DNA of 64,000 bases, taken from the NCBI GenBank assembly GCA_014526335.1, contig JACTAT010000021.1:1658690-1722689 (forward strand), written 5' to 3'. Below are positions 11,001 to 24,365 of the stretch, in pieces (position 1 is the first letter of the stretch; each line of letters opens with the position of its first letter). The notes beneath the pieces are model-generated. The model was not told the origin of the DNA and did not search any database. It saw only the letters and a list, made by a program, of their open reading frames with translations. This DNA comes from Chrysaora quinquecirrha. Taxonomy: Eukaryota > Cnidaria > Scyphozoa > Semaeostomeae > Pelagiidae. A program made the translations under genes and the position numbers.

Positions 11001-14000
11001 AAACCCTCTATTTACTCCCTAGAGGCTATTCAGGGGTTTAAGGTAGATTTCCACAACTATTTTTGAAGAAAAATGGGAGTTTTCAAAAACCCTGATTTTG
11101 GCCTTTTTTTGGTCATTTAGCAAGGCTATAGACTTACCTTATTGGCGATTTTGGAGGGAAATTTTTTCTCCCTAACTTGCCCCAAACTCGTAGAAAAACC
11201 CTCTATTTACCCCCTAGAAGCTATTCAGGGGGCTTAAGGTAGATTTCCACAACTATTTTTGAAGAAAAATGGGAGTTTTCATAAACCCTGATTTTGGCCT
11301 TTTTTTGGTCAGTTAGCAAGGCTATAGACTTACCTTTTTGGCGATTTTTGGAGGGAAATTTTTTCGCCTTAATTTGCCCCAAACTGGTAGAAAAACCCTC
11401 TATTTACCCCCTAGAGGCTATTCAGGGGGTTTAAGTTAGATTTCTCTAAGTATTTTTGAAGAAAAATGGGAGTTTTCAAAGACCCTGATTTTGGCCGTTT
11501 TTTGACCATTTAGCAAGGCTATAGACTTACCTTTTTGGCGATTTTTGGAGGGAAATTTTTTCTCCCTAATTTGCCCCAAACTGGTAGAAAACCCTCTATT
11601 TACCCCCTAGAGGCTATTCAGGGGGTTTAAGGTAGATTTCCACAACTATTATTGAAGAAAAATGGGAGTTTTCAAAAACCCTGATTTTGGCCTTTTTTTG
11701 GCCATTTAGCAAGGCTACAGACTTACCTTTTTGGCGATTTTTGGAGGAAAATTTTTTCTCCCTAATTTGCCCAAAACTGGTAGAAAAACCCTTTATTTAC
11801 CTCCTAGAAGCTATTCAGGGGGTTTAAGCTTGATTTCCACAACTATTTTTGAAGGAAAATGGGAGTTTTCAAAAACCCTGATTTTGGCCTTTTTTTGGTC
11901 ATTTAGCAAGGCTATAGACTTACCTTTTGGCGATTTTTGGAGGAAATTTTTCTCTCTAATTTGCCCCAAACTGGTAGAAAAACCCTCTATTTACCCCTAG
12001 AGGCTATTCAGGGGTATTCAGTAGATTTCACAACAATTTTTGAAGAAAATGGGAGTTTTCAAAAACACTGATTTTGGCCTTTTTGGCCATTTAGCAAGGC
12101 TATAGACTTACCTTTTGGCGATTTTTGGAGGAAATTTTTCTCCTAATTTGCCCCAAACTGGTAGAAAAACCCTCTATTTACCACCTAGAGGCTATTCAAG
12201 GGGTTTAAGGTAGATTTCTGTAAGTATTTTGAAGAAAATGGGAGTTTTCAAAGACCCTGATTTTGGCCTTTTTGGCCATTTAGCAAGGCTATAGACTTAC
12301 CTTTCTGGCGATTTTTGAGGGAAATTTTTCTCCTAATTTGCCCCAAACTGGTAAAAACCCTCTATTTACCCCCTAGAGGCTATTCAGGGGGTATAAGGTA
12401 GATTTCTGCAACTATATTTGAAGAAAAATGGGAGTTTTCAAAAACCCTGATAATGGCCTTTTTTTGGCCATTTAGCAAGGCTTTAGACTTACCTTTCTGG
12501 CGATTTTTGGAGGGAAATTTTTTCTCCCTAATTTGCCCCAAACTGGTAGAAAAACCCCTTATTTACCTCCTAGAAGCTATTCAGGGGGTTTAAGCTTGAT
12601 TTCCACAACTATTTTTGAAGGAAAATGGGAGTTTTCAAAAACCCTGATTTTGGCCTTTTTTTGGTCATTTAGCAAGGCTATAGACTTACCTTTTTGGCGA
12701 TTTTTGGAGGGAAATTTTTTCTCCCTAATTTGCCCCAAACTGGTAGAAAAACCCTCTATGTACCCCCCCAGAGGCTATTCAGGGGGTTTAAGGTAGATTT
12801 CCACAACTATTTTTGAAGAAAAATAGGAGTTTTCAAAAACCCCGATTTTGGCCTTTTTTTGGCCATTTAGCAAGGCTATAGACTTACCTTTTTGGCGATT
12901 TTTAGGGGGAAATTTTTTCTCCCTAATTTGCCCCAAACTGGTAGAAAACCCCTCTATTTACCCCTTTGAGGCTATTCAGGGGGTATTCAGTAGATTTCCA
13001 CAACAATTTTTGAAGAAAAATGGGAGTTTTCAAAAACACTGATTTTGGCCCTTTTTTGGCCATTTAGCAAGGCTATAGACTTACCTTTTTGGCGATTTTT
13101 GGAGGGAAATTTTTTCTCCCTAATTTGCCCCAAACTGGTAGAAAACCCTCTATTTACCCCCTAGAGGCTATTCAAGGGGTTTAAGGTAGATTTCTGTAAG
13201 TATTTTTGAAGAAAAATGGGAGTTTTCAAAGACCCTGATTTTGGCCTTTTTTGGCCATTTAGCAAGGCTATAGACTTACCTTTCTGGCGATTTTGGAGGA
13301 AATTTTTCTCCTAATTTGCCCCAAACTGGTAAAAACCCTCTATTTACCCCTAGAGGCTATTCAGGGGTATAAGGTAGATTTCTGCAACTATATTTGAAGA
13401 AAATGGGAGTTTTCAAAACCCTGATAATGGCCTTTTTTGGCCATTTAGCAAGGCTTTAGACTTACCTTTCTGGCGATTTTGGAGGAAATTTTTCTCCTAA
13501 TTTGCCCCAAACTGGTAGAAAAACCCTTATTTACCTCCTAGAAGCTATTCAGGGGTTTAAGCTTGATTTCCACAACTATTTTGAAGAAAATGGGAGTTTT
13601 CAAAAACCCTGATTTTGGCCTTTTTTGGTCATTTAGCAAGGCTATAGACTTACCTTTTGGCGATTTTGGAGGGAAATTTTTTCTCCCTAATTTGCCCCAA
13701 ACTGGTAGAAAAACCCTCTATGTACCCCCCCAGAGGCTATTCAGGGGGTTTAAGGTAGATTTCCACAACTATTTTTGAAGAAAAATAGGAGTTTTCAAAA
13801 ACCCTGATTTTGGCCTTTTTTTGGCCATTTAGCAAGGCTATAGACTTACCTTTTGGCGATTTTTGAGGGAAATTTTTCTCCCTAATTTGCCCCAAACTGG
13901 TAGAAAAACCCTCTATTTACCCCTTTGAGGCTATTCAGGGGGTTTAAGGTAGATTTCCACAACTATTTTTGAAGAAAAATGGGAGTTTTCAAAAACCCTG

Positions 14001-17000
14001 ATTTTGGCCTTTTTCTGGCCATTTAGCAAGGCTATAGACTTACCATTTTGGCGATTTTTGGAGGGAAATTTTTTCTCCCTAATTTGCCCCAAACTGGTAG
14101 AAAAACCCTTTATTTACCTCCTAGAAGCTATTCAGGGGTTTAAGGTAGATTTCCAAAACTATTTTTGAAGAAAAATGGGAGTTTTCAAAACCCTGATTTT
14201 GGCCTTTTTCTGGTCATTTAGCAAGGCTATAGACTTACCTTTTTGGCGATTTTTGGAGGGAAATTTTTTCTCCCCAATTTGCCCCAAACTGGTAGAAAAA
14301 CCCTCTATTTACCCCCTAGAGGCTATTCAGGGGGTATTCAGTAGATTTCCACAACTATTTTTGAGGAAAAATGGGAATTTTCAAAAACCCTGATTTTGGC
14401 CTTTTTTTGGCCATTTAGCAAGGCTATAGACTTACCTTTTGGCGATTTTTGGAGGGAAATTTTTTCTCCCTAATTTGCCCCAAACTGGTAGAAAAACCCT
14501 TTATTTACCTCCTAGAAGCTATTCAGGGGGTTTAAGGTAGATTTCCACAACTATTTTTGAAGGAAAATGGGAGTTTTCAAAAACCCTGATTTTGGCCTTT
14601 TTTTGGTCATTTAGCAAGGCTATAGACTTACCTTTTTGGCGATTTTTGGAGGGAAATTTTTTCTCCCTAATTTGCCCCAAACTGGTAGAAAAACCCTCTA
14701 TTTACCCCCTAGAGGCTATTCAGGGGGTTTAAGGTAGATTTCACAACAATTTTGAAGAAAATGGGAGTTTTCAAAAACACTGATTTTGGCCTTTTTTGGC
14801 CATTTAGCAAGGCTATAGACTTACCTTTTTGGCGATATTTGGAGGGAAATTTTTTCTCCCTAATTTGCCCCAAACTGGTAGAAAAACCCTCTATTTACCC
14901 CCTAGAGGCTATTCAAGGGGTTTAAGGTAGATTTCTGTAAGTATTTTTGAAGAAAAATGGGAGTTTTCAAAGACCCTGATTTTGGCCTTTTTTGGCCATT
15001 TAGCAAGGCTTTAGACTTACCTTTCTGGCGATTTTTGGAGGGAAATTTTTTCTCCCTAATTTGCCCCAAACTGGTAAAAAAACCCTCTATTTACCCCCTA
15101 GAGGCTATTCAGGGGGTATAAGGTAGATTTCTGCAACTATATTTGAAGAAAAATGGGAGTTTTCAAAAACCCTGATAATGGCCTTTTTTGGCCATTTAGC
15201 AAGGCTATAGACTTATCTTTTTGGCGATTTTTGGAGGGAAATTTTTTCTCCCTAATTTACCCCAAACTGGTAGAAAAACCCTCTATGTACCCCCCCAGAG
15301 GCTATTCAGGGGGTTTAAGGTAGATTTCCACATCTATTTTTGAAGAAAAATAGGAGTTTTCAAAAACCCTGATTTTGGCCTTTTTTTGGCCATTTAGCAA
15401 GGCTATAGACTTACCTTTTTGGCGATTTTTGGAGGGAAATTTTTCTCCCTAATTTGCCCCAAACTGGTAGAAAAACCCTCTATTTACCCCCTAGAGGCTA
15501 TTCAGGGGGTTTAAGGTAGATTTCCACAACTATTTTTGAAGAAAAATGGGAGTTTTCAAAAACCCTGATTTTGGCCTTTTTTTGGCCATTTAGCAAGGCT
15601 ATAGACTTACCTTTTTGGCGATTTTTGGAGGAAATTTTTCTCCCTAATTTGCCCCAAACTGGTAGAAAAACCCTCTATTTACCCCCTAGAAGCTATTCAG
15701 GGGGTTTAAGGTAGATTTCCAAAACTATTTTTGAAGAAATTGGGAGTTTTCAGAAACCCTGATTTTGGCCTTTTTTGGTCATTTAGCAAGGCTATAGACT
15801 TACCTTTTTGGCGATTTTTGGAGGGAAATTTTTCTCCCTAATTTGCCCCAAACTGGTAGAAAAGCCCTCTATTTACCCCCTAGAGGCTATTCAGGGGTTT
15901 AAGGAAGATTTCCACAACTATTTTTGAGGAAAAATGGGAGTTTTCAAAAACCCTGATTTTGGCCTTTTTTTGGCCATTTTGCAAGGCTATAGACTTACCT
16001 TTTTGGCGATTTATGGAGGGAAATTTTTTGTCCCTAATTTGCCCCAAACTGGTAGAAAAACCCTCTATTTACCCCCTAGAGGCTATTCAGGGGGTTTAAG
16101 GTAGATTTCCACAACTATTTTTGAAGAAAGATGGGAGTTTTCAAAAACCCTGATTTTGGCCTTTTTCTGGCCATTTAGCAAGGCTATAGACTTACCATTT
16201 TGGCGATTTTTGGAGGGAAATTTTTTCTCCCTAATTTTCCCCAAACTGGTAGAAAAACCCTCTATTTACTCCCTAGAGGCTATTCAGGGGTTTAAGGTAG
16301 ATTTCCACAACTATTTTTGAAGAAAAATGGGAGTTTTCAAAACCCTGATTTTGGCCTTTTTTGGTCATTTAGCAAGGCTATAGACTTACCTTTTGGCGAT
16401 TTTTGAGGGAAATTTTTCTCCTAATTTGCCCCAAACTGGTAGAAAAACCCTCTATTTACCCCCTAGAAGCTATTCAGGGGTTTAAGGTAGATTTCACAAC
16501 TATTTTGAAGAAAATGGGAGTTTTCAAAAACCCTGATTTTGGCCTTTTTTTTGTCATTTAGCAAGGCTATAGACTTACCTTTTTGGTGATTTTTGGAGGG
16601 AAAATTTTTTCTCCCTAATTTGCCCCAAACTGGTAGGAAAACCCTCTATTTACCCCCTAGAGGCTATCAGGGGGTTTAAGGTAGATTTTTCTAAGTATTT
16701 TTGAAGAAAAATGGGAGTTTTCAAAGACCCTGATTTTGGCCGTTTTTTGACCATTTAGCAAGGCTATAGACTTACATTTTTGGCAATTTTTGGAAGGAAA
16801 TTTTTTCTCCCTAATTTGCCCCAAACTGGTAGAAAAACCCTCTATTTACCCCCTAGGGGCTATTCAGGGGGTTTAAGGTAGATTTCCCCAACTATTTTTG
16901 AAGAATTTGGGAGTTTTCAAAACCCTGATTTTGGACTTTTTGACCATTTAGCAAGGCTATAGACTTACCTTTTGGCGATTTTGGAGGGAAATTTTTCTCC

Positions 17001-20000
17001 CTAATTTGCCCCAAACTGGTAGAAAACCCTCTATTTACCCCTAGAAGCTATTCAGGGGTTTAAGGTAGATTTCCACAACTATTATTGAAGAAAAATGGGA
17101 GTTTTCAAAAACCCTGATTTTGGCCTTTTTTTGGTCATTTAGCAAGGCTATAGACTTACCTTTTTGGCGATTTTTGTACGGAAATGTTTTCTCCCTAATT
17201 TGCCCCAAACTGGTAGAAAACCCTCTATTTACCCCCTAGAAGCTATTCAGGGGGTTTAAGGTAGATTTCCACAACTATTATTGAAGAAAATGGGAGTTTT
17301 CAAAACCCTGATTTTGGCCTTTTTTGGCCATTTAGCAAGGCTATAGACTTACCTTTTGGCGATTTTTGGAGGAAATGTTTTCTCCTAATTTGCCCCAAAC
17401 TGGTAGAAAACCCTCTATTTACCCCCTAGAAGCTATTCAGGGGGTTTAAGGTAGATTTCCACAACTATTTTTGAAGGAAAATGGGAGTTTTCAAAAAACT
17501 GATTTTGGCCTTTTTTTGGACATTTAGCAAGGCTTACCTTTCTGGCGATTTTTGGAGGAAAATTTTTTCTCCCTAATTTGCCCCAAACTGGTAGAAAAAC
17601 CCTTTATTTACCTCCTAGAAGCTATTCAGGGGGTTTAAGGTAGATTTCCACAACTATTATTGAAGAAAAATGGGAGTTTTCAAAAACCCTCACTTTGGCC
17701 TTTTTTTGGTCATTTAGCAAGGCTATAGACTTACCTTTTTGGCGATTTTTGGAGGGAAATTTTTTCTCCCTAATTTGCCCCAAACTGGTAGAAAAACCCT
17801 CTATTTACCCCTAGAGGCTATTCAGGGGTTTAAGGTAGATTTCCCAACTATTTTTGAAGAAATTGGGAGTTTTCAAAACCCTGATTTTGGACTTTTTGAC
17901 CATTTAGCAAGGCTATAGACTTACCTTTTGGCGATTTTTGGAGGAAATTTTTCTCCTAATTTGCCCCAAACTGGTAGAAAACCCTCTATTTACCCCTAGA
18001 AGCTATTCAGGGGTTTAAGGTAGATTTCCACAACTATTATTGAAGAAAAATGGGAGTTTTCAAAAACCCTGATTTTGGACTTTTTTTGACCATTTAGCAA
18101 GGCTATAGACTTACCTTTTTGGCGATTTTTGGAGGAAAATTTTTTCTCCCTAATTTGCCCCAAACTGGTAGAAAACCCTCTATTTACCTCCTAGAAGCTA
18201 TTCAGGGGGTTTAAGCTTGATTTCCACAACTATTTTTGAAGGAAAATGGGAGTTTTCAAAAACCCTCATTTTGGCCTTTTTTTGACCATTTAGCAAGGCT
18301 ATAGACTTACATTTTTGGCAATTTTTGGAAGGAAATTTTTTCTCCCTAATTTGCCCCAAACTGGTAGAAAAACCCTCTATTTACCCCCTAGGGGCTATTC
18401 AGGGGGTTTAAGGTAGATTTCCCCAACTATTTTTGAAGAAATTGGGAGTTTTCAAAAACCCTGATTTTGGACTTTTTTTGACCATTTAGCAAGGCTATAG
18501 ACTTACCTTTTTGGCGATTTTTGTACGGAAATTTTTTCTCCCTAATTTGCCCCAAACTGGTAGAAAACCCTCTATTTACCCCCTAGAAGCTATTCAGGGG
18601 GTTTAAGGTAGATTTCCACAACTATTATTGAAGAAAAATGGGAGTTTTCAAAAACCCTGATTTTGGCCTTTTTTTGGTCATTTAGCAAGGCTATAGACTT
18701 ACCTTTTTGGCGATTTTTGGAGGAAAATTTTTTCTCCCTAATTTGCCCCAAACTGGTAGAAAAACCCTTTATTTACCTCCTGGAAGCTATTCAGGGGGTT
18801 TAAGCTTGATTTCCACAACTATTTTTGAAGGAAAATGGGAGTTTTCAAAAAACTGATTTTGGCCTTTTTTTGGACATTTAGCAAGGCTTACCTTTCTGGC
18901 GATTTTTGGAGGAAAATTTTTTCTCCCTAACTTGCCCCAAACTGGTAGAAAAACCCTTTATTTACCTCCTAGAAGCTATTCAGGGGGTTTAAGCTTGATT
19001 TCCACAACTATTTTTGAAGGAAAATGGGAGTTTTCAAAAACCCTCACTTTGGCCTTTTTTTGGTCATTTAGCAAGGCTATAGACTTACCTTTTTGGCGAT
19101 TTTTGGAGGAAATTTTTCTCCCTAATTTGCCCCAAACTGGTAGAAAAACCCTCTATTTACCCCCTAGAGGCTATTCAGGGGGTTTAAGGTAGATTTCCAC
19201 AACTATTTTTGAAGAAATTGGGAGTTTTCAAAAACCCTGATTTTGGACTTTTTTTGACCATTTAGCAAGGCTATAGACTTACCTTTTTGGCGATTTTTGT
19301 AGGGAAATTTTTTCTCCCTAATTTGCCCCAAACTGGTAGAAAACCCTCTATTTACCCCCTAGAAGCTATTCAGGGGGTTTAAGGTAGATTTCCACAACTA
19401 TTATTGAAGAAAAATGGGAGTTTTCAAAAACCCTGATTTTGGCCTTTTTTTGGCCATTTAGCAAGGCTATAGACTTACCTTTTTGGCGATTTTTGGAGCG
19501 AAATTTTTTCTCCCTAATTTGCCCCAAACTGGTAGAAAAACCCTCTATTTACCCCCTAGAGGCTATTCAGGGGGTTTAAGGTAGATTTCCACAACTTATA
19601 TTGAAGAAAAATGGGAGTTTTCAAAAACCCTGATTTTGGCCTTTTTTTGGTCATTTAGCAAGGCTATAGACTTACCTTTTTGGCGATTTTTGGAGGAAAA
19701 TTTTTTCTCCCTAACTTGCCCCAAACTGGTAGAAAAACCCTTTATTTACCTCCTAGAAGCTATTCAGGGGGTTTAAGCTTGATTTCCACAACTATTTTTG
19801 AAGGAAAATGGGAGTTTTCAAAAACCCTGATTTTGGCCTTTTTTTGGTCATTTAGCAAGGCTATAGACTTACCTTTTGGCGATTTTGGAGGAAATTTTTC
19901 TCCTAATTTGCCCCAAACTGGTAGAAAAACCCTCTATTTACCCCCTAGAGGCTATTCAGGGGGTATAAGGTAGATTTCTACAACTATTTTTGAAGAAAAT

Positions 20001-23000
20001 GGGAGTTTTCAAAAACCCTGATTTTGGCCTTTTTTGGCCATTTAGCAAGGCTATAGACTTACCTTTTTGGAGATTTTTGGACGGAAATTTTTTCTCCCTA
20101 ATTTGCCCCAAACTGGTAGAAAAACCCTTTATTTACCTCCTAGAAGCTATTCAGGGGGTATAAGGTAGATTTCCACAACTATTTTTGAAGAAAAATGGGA
20201 GTTTTCAAAAACCCTGATTTTGGCCTTTTTTTGGCCATTTAGCAAGGCTATAGACTTACCTTTTTGGCGATTTTTGGAGGAAATTTTTCTCCCTAATTTG
20301 CCCCAAACTGGTAGAAAAACCCTCTATTTACCCCCTAGAGGCTATTCAGGGGGTTTAAGGTAGATTTCCACAACTATTTTTGAAGAAAAATTGGAGTTTT
20401 CAAAAACCCTGATTTTGGCCTTTTTTTGGTCATTTAGCAAGGCTATAGACTTACCTTTTTGGCGATTTTTGGAGGGAAATTTTTTCTCCCTAATTTGCCC
20501 CAAACTGGTAGAAAAACCCTCTATTTACCCCCTAGAGGCTATTCAGGGATATTCAGTAGATTTCCACAACTATTTTGAAGAAAATGGGAGTTTTCAAAAA
20601 CCCTGATTTTGGCCTTTTTGGCCATTTAGCAAGGCTATAGACCTACCTTTTTGGCGATTTCTGGAGGGAAATTTTTTCTCCCTAATTTGCCCCAAACTGG
20701 TAGAAAAACCCTTTATTTACCTCCTGGAAGCTATTCAGGGGGTTTAAGCTTGATTTCCACAACTATTTTTGAAGGAAAATGGGAGTTTTCAAAACCCTGA
20801 TTTTGGCCTTTTTTGGTCATTTAGCAAGGCTATAGACTTACCTTTTGGCGATTTTTGGAGGAAATTTTTCTCCCTAATTTGCCCCAAACTGGTAGAAAAA
20901 CCTCTATTTTCCCCTAGAGGCTATTCAGGGGTTTAAGGTAGATTTCACAACTATTTTTGAAGAAAATGGGAGTTTTCAAAACCCTGATTTTGGCCTTTTT
21001 TGGCCATTTAGCAAGGCTATAGACTTTCCTTTTGGCGATTTTGGAGGAAATTTTTCTCCTAATTTGCCCCAAACTGGTAGAAAAACCCTCTATTTACCCC
21101 CTAGAGGCTATTCAGGGGGTATTCAGTAGATTTCCACAACTATTTTTGAAGAAAAATGGGAGTTTTCAAAAACCCTGATTTTGGCCTTTTTTGGCCATTT
21201 AGCAAGGCTATAGACTTACCTTTTTGGCGATTTCTGGAGGGAAATTTTTTCTCCCTAATTTGCCTCAAACTGGTAGAAAAACCCTGTATTTACCCCCTAG
21301 AGGCTATTCAGGGGGTTTAAGGTAGATTTCCACAACTATTTTTGAAGACAATGGGAGTTTTCAAAAACCCTGATTTTGGCTTTTTTTTGGCCATTTAGCA
21401 AGGCTATAGACTTACCTTTTTGGCGATTTTTGGAGGAAAATTTTTTCGCCCTAATTTTCTAAAATCTGAGAGAAAAACCCTTTATTTAGCCCCTAGAGGC
21501 TATTAAGGGGTATAAGGTAGATTTCTCTAAGTATTTTGAAGAAAATGGGAGTTTTCAAAGACCCTGATTTTGGCCGTTTTTGACCATTTAGCAAGGCTAT
21601 AGACTTACCTTTTTGCCATTTTTGGAAGAAAATTTTTCTCCTTTTTGCTGAAATCTGAGAGAAAAACCTCTATTTACCCCTAGAGGCTATTCAGGGGTTT
21701 AAGGTAGATTTCTCAAAGTATTTTGAAGAAAATGGGAGTTTTCAAAGACCCTGATTTTGGCCGTTTTTGACCATTTAGCAAGGCTATAGACTTACATTTT
21801 GGCGATTTTTGGAACGAAATTTTTCTCCTAATTTGCCCCAAACTTGTAGAAAACCCTCTGTTTACCCCTAGAGGCTATTCAGGGGTTTAAGGTAGATTTC
21901 CAACTATTTTGAAGAAATTGGGAGTTTTCAAAACCCTGATTTTGGACTTTTTTGACCATTTAGCAAGGCTATAGACTTACCTTTTTGGCGATTTTTGGAG
22001 GAAATTTTTCTCCCTAATTTGCCCCAAACTGGTAGAAAAACCCTCTATTTACCCCCTAGGGGCTATTCAGGGTTATTAAGGTAGATTTCTACAACTATTT
22101 TTGAAGAAAATGGGAGTTTTCAAAAACCCTGATTTTGGCCTTTTTTGGCCATTTAGCAAGGCTATAGACTTACCTTTTTGGAGATTTTTGGACGGAAATT
22201 TTTTCTCCCTTTTTTGCTGAAATCTGAGAGAAAAACACTCTATTTACCCCCTAGAGGCTATTCAGGGGGTTTAAGGTAGATTTTTCTGAGTATTTTTGAA
22301 GAAAAATGGGAGTTTTCAAAGACCCTGATTTTGGCCGTTTTTTGACCATTTAGCAAGGCTATAGACTTACATTTTTGGCGATTTTTGGAACGAAATTTTT
22401 TCTCCCTAATTCGCCCCAAACTTGTAGAAAACCCTCTGTTTACCCCCTAGGGGCTATTCAGGGGGTTTAAGGTAGATTTCCCCAACTATTTTTGAAGAAA
22501 TTGGGAGTTTTCAAAAACCCTGATTTTGGACTTTTTTTGACCATTTAGCAAGGCTTTAGACTTACCTTTCTGGCGACTTTTGGAGGGAAATTTTTTCTCC
22601 CTAATTTGCCCCAAACTGGTAGAAAAACCCTCTATTTACCCCCTAGAGGCTATTCAGGGGGTATAAGGTAGATTTCTACAACTATTTTTGAAGAAAAATG
22701 GGAGTTTTCAAAAACCCTGATTTTGGCCTTTTTTTGGCCATTTAGCAAGGCTATAGACTTACCTTTTTGGAGATTTTTGGACGGAAATTTTTTCTCCCTA
22801 ATTTGCCCCAAACTGGTAGAAAAACCCTTTATTTACCTCCTAGAAGCTATTCAGGGGGTTTAAGGTAGATTTCCACAAGAATTTTTGAAGAAAAATGGGA
22901 GTTTTCAAAAACCCTGATTTTGGCCTTTTTTTGGTCATTTAGCAAGGCTATAGACTTACCTTTTTGGCGATTTTTGGAGGGAAATTTTTTCTCCCTAATT

Positions 23001-24365
23001 TGCCTCAAACTGGTAGAAAAACCCTCTATTTACCCCCTAGAGGCTATTCAGGGGGTTTAAGGTAGATTTCCACAACTATTTTTGAAGACAATGGGAGTTT
23101 TCAAAAACCCTGATTTTGGCTCTTTTTTGGCCATTTAGCAAGGCTATAGACTTACCTTTTTGGCGATTTTTGGAGGAAAATTTTTTCGCCCTAATTTTCT
23201 AAAATCTGAGAGAAAAACCCTTTATTTAGCCCCTAGAGGCTATTAAGGGGGTATAAGGTAGATTTCTCTAAGTATTTTTGAAGAAAAATGGGAGTTTTCA
23301 AAGACCCTGATTTTGGCCGTTTTTTGACCATTTAGCAAGGCTATAGACTTACCTTTTTTGCCATTTTTGGAAGAAAATTTTTTCTCCCTTTTTTGCTGAA
23401 ATCTGAGAGAAAAACACTCTATTTACCCCCTAGAGGCTATTCAGGGGGTTTAAGGTAGATTTTTCTGAGTATTTTTGAAGAAAAATGGGAGTTTTCAAAG
23501 ACCCTGATTTTGGCCGTTTTTTGACCATTTAGCAAGGCTATAGACTTACATTTTGGCGATTTTTGAACGAAATTTTTCTCCCTAATTGGCCCTAAATTGT
23601 AGAAAACCCTCTGTTTACCTCTAGAGGCTATTCAGGGGGTTTAAGGTAGATTTCCCCAACTATTTTTGAAGAAATTGGGAGTTTTCAAAAACCCTGATTT
23701 TGGACTTTTTTTGACCATTTAGCAAGGCTTTAGACTTACCTTTCTGGCGACTTTTGGAGGGAAATTTTTTCTCCCTAATTTGCCCCAAACTGGTAGAAAA
23801 ACCCTCTATTTACCCCCTAGAGGCTATGCAGGGGGTATAAGGTAGATTTCTACAACTATTTTTGAAGAAAAATGGGAGTTTTCAAAAACCCTGATTTTGG
23901 CCTTTTTTGGCCATTTAGCAAGGCTATAGACTTACCTTTTTGGAGATTTTTGGACGGAAATTTTTTCTCCCTAATTTGCCCCAAACTGGTAGAAAAACCC
24001 TTTATTTACCTCCTAGAAGCTATTCAGGGGGTTTAAGGTAGATTTCCACAAGAATTTTTGAAGAAAAATGGGAGTTTTCAAAAACCCTGATTTTGGCCTT
24101 TTTTTGGTCATTTAGCAAGGCTATAGACTTACCTTTTTGGCGATTTTTGAGGAAAATTTTTTCTCCCTAATTTGCCCCAAACTGGTAGAAAAACCTTCTA
24201 TTTACCCCCTAGAGGCTATTCAGGGGGTATTCAGTAGATTTCCACAACTATTTTTGAGGAAAAATGGGAGTTTTCAAAAACCCTGATTTTGGCCATTTTT
24301 GGCCATTTAGCAAGGCTATAGACTTACCTTTTTTGCCATTTTGGAGGAAAATTTTTTCTCGCTAA
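8100..24365. repeat. Satellite array, ~197-bp unit, about 80 head-to-tail copies
   Basis: The unit contains GGGAGTTTTCAAAAACCCTG, GCAAGGCTATAGACTTAC, TTTGCCCCAAACTGGTAG and CTATTCAGGGGGTTTAAGG in fixed order and spacing. Full copies measure about 195-197 bp. Edge copies (8100-8330 and the last ones before 24365) are the most diverged, as expected for tandem arrays. Variant units recur at multiples of the unit: about 780 bp (9721/10501), 974 bp (12448/13422) and 1740 bp (21345/23085), so there is higher-order structure. Each unit has small dyads: CCCCCT/AGGGGG around an 11-nt loop, and GGGA/TCCC around an AT-rich loop. The 60-97 codon open frames inside are shadows created by length changes in homopolymers. 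A centromeric, pericentromeric or other heterochromatic role is possible but unproven. Confidence 0.95.

Noticed and set aside
8308..20606. Many 60-97 codon open frames with a recurring LAFFWPFSKAIDLPFWRFLE-like product
   Set aside because: They are the same satellite unit read in one frame. They open and close with homopolymer length changes and have no start context or codon constraint.
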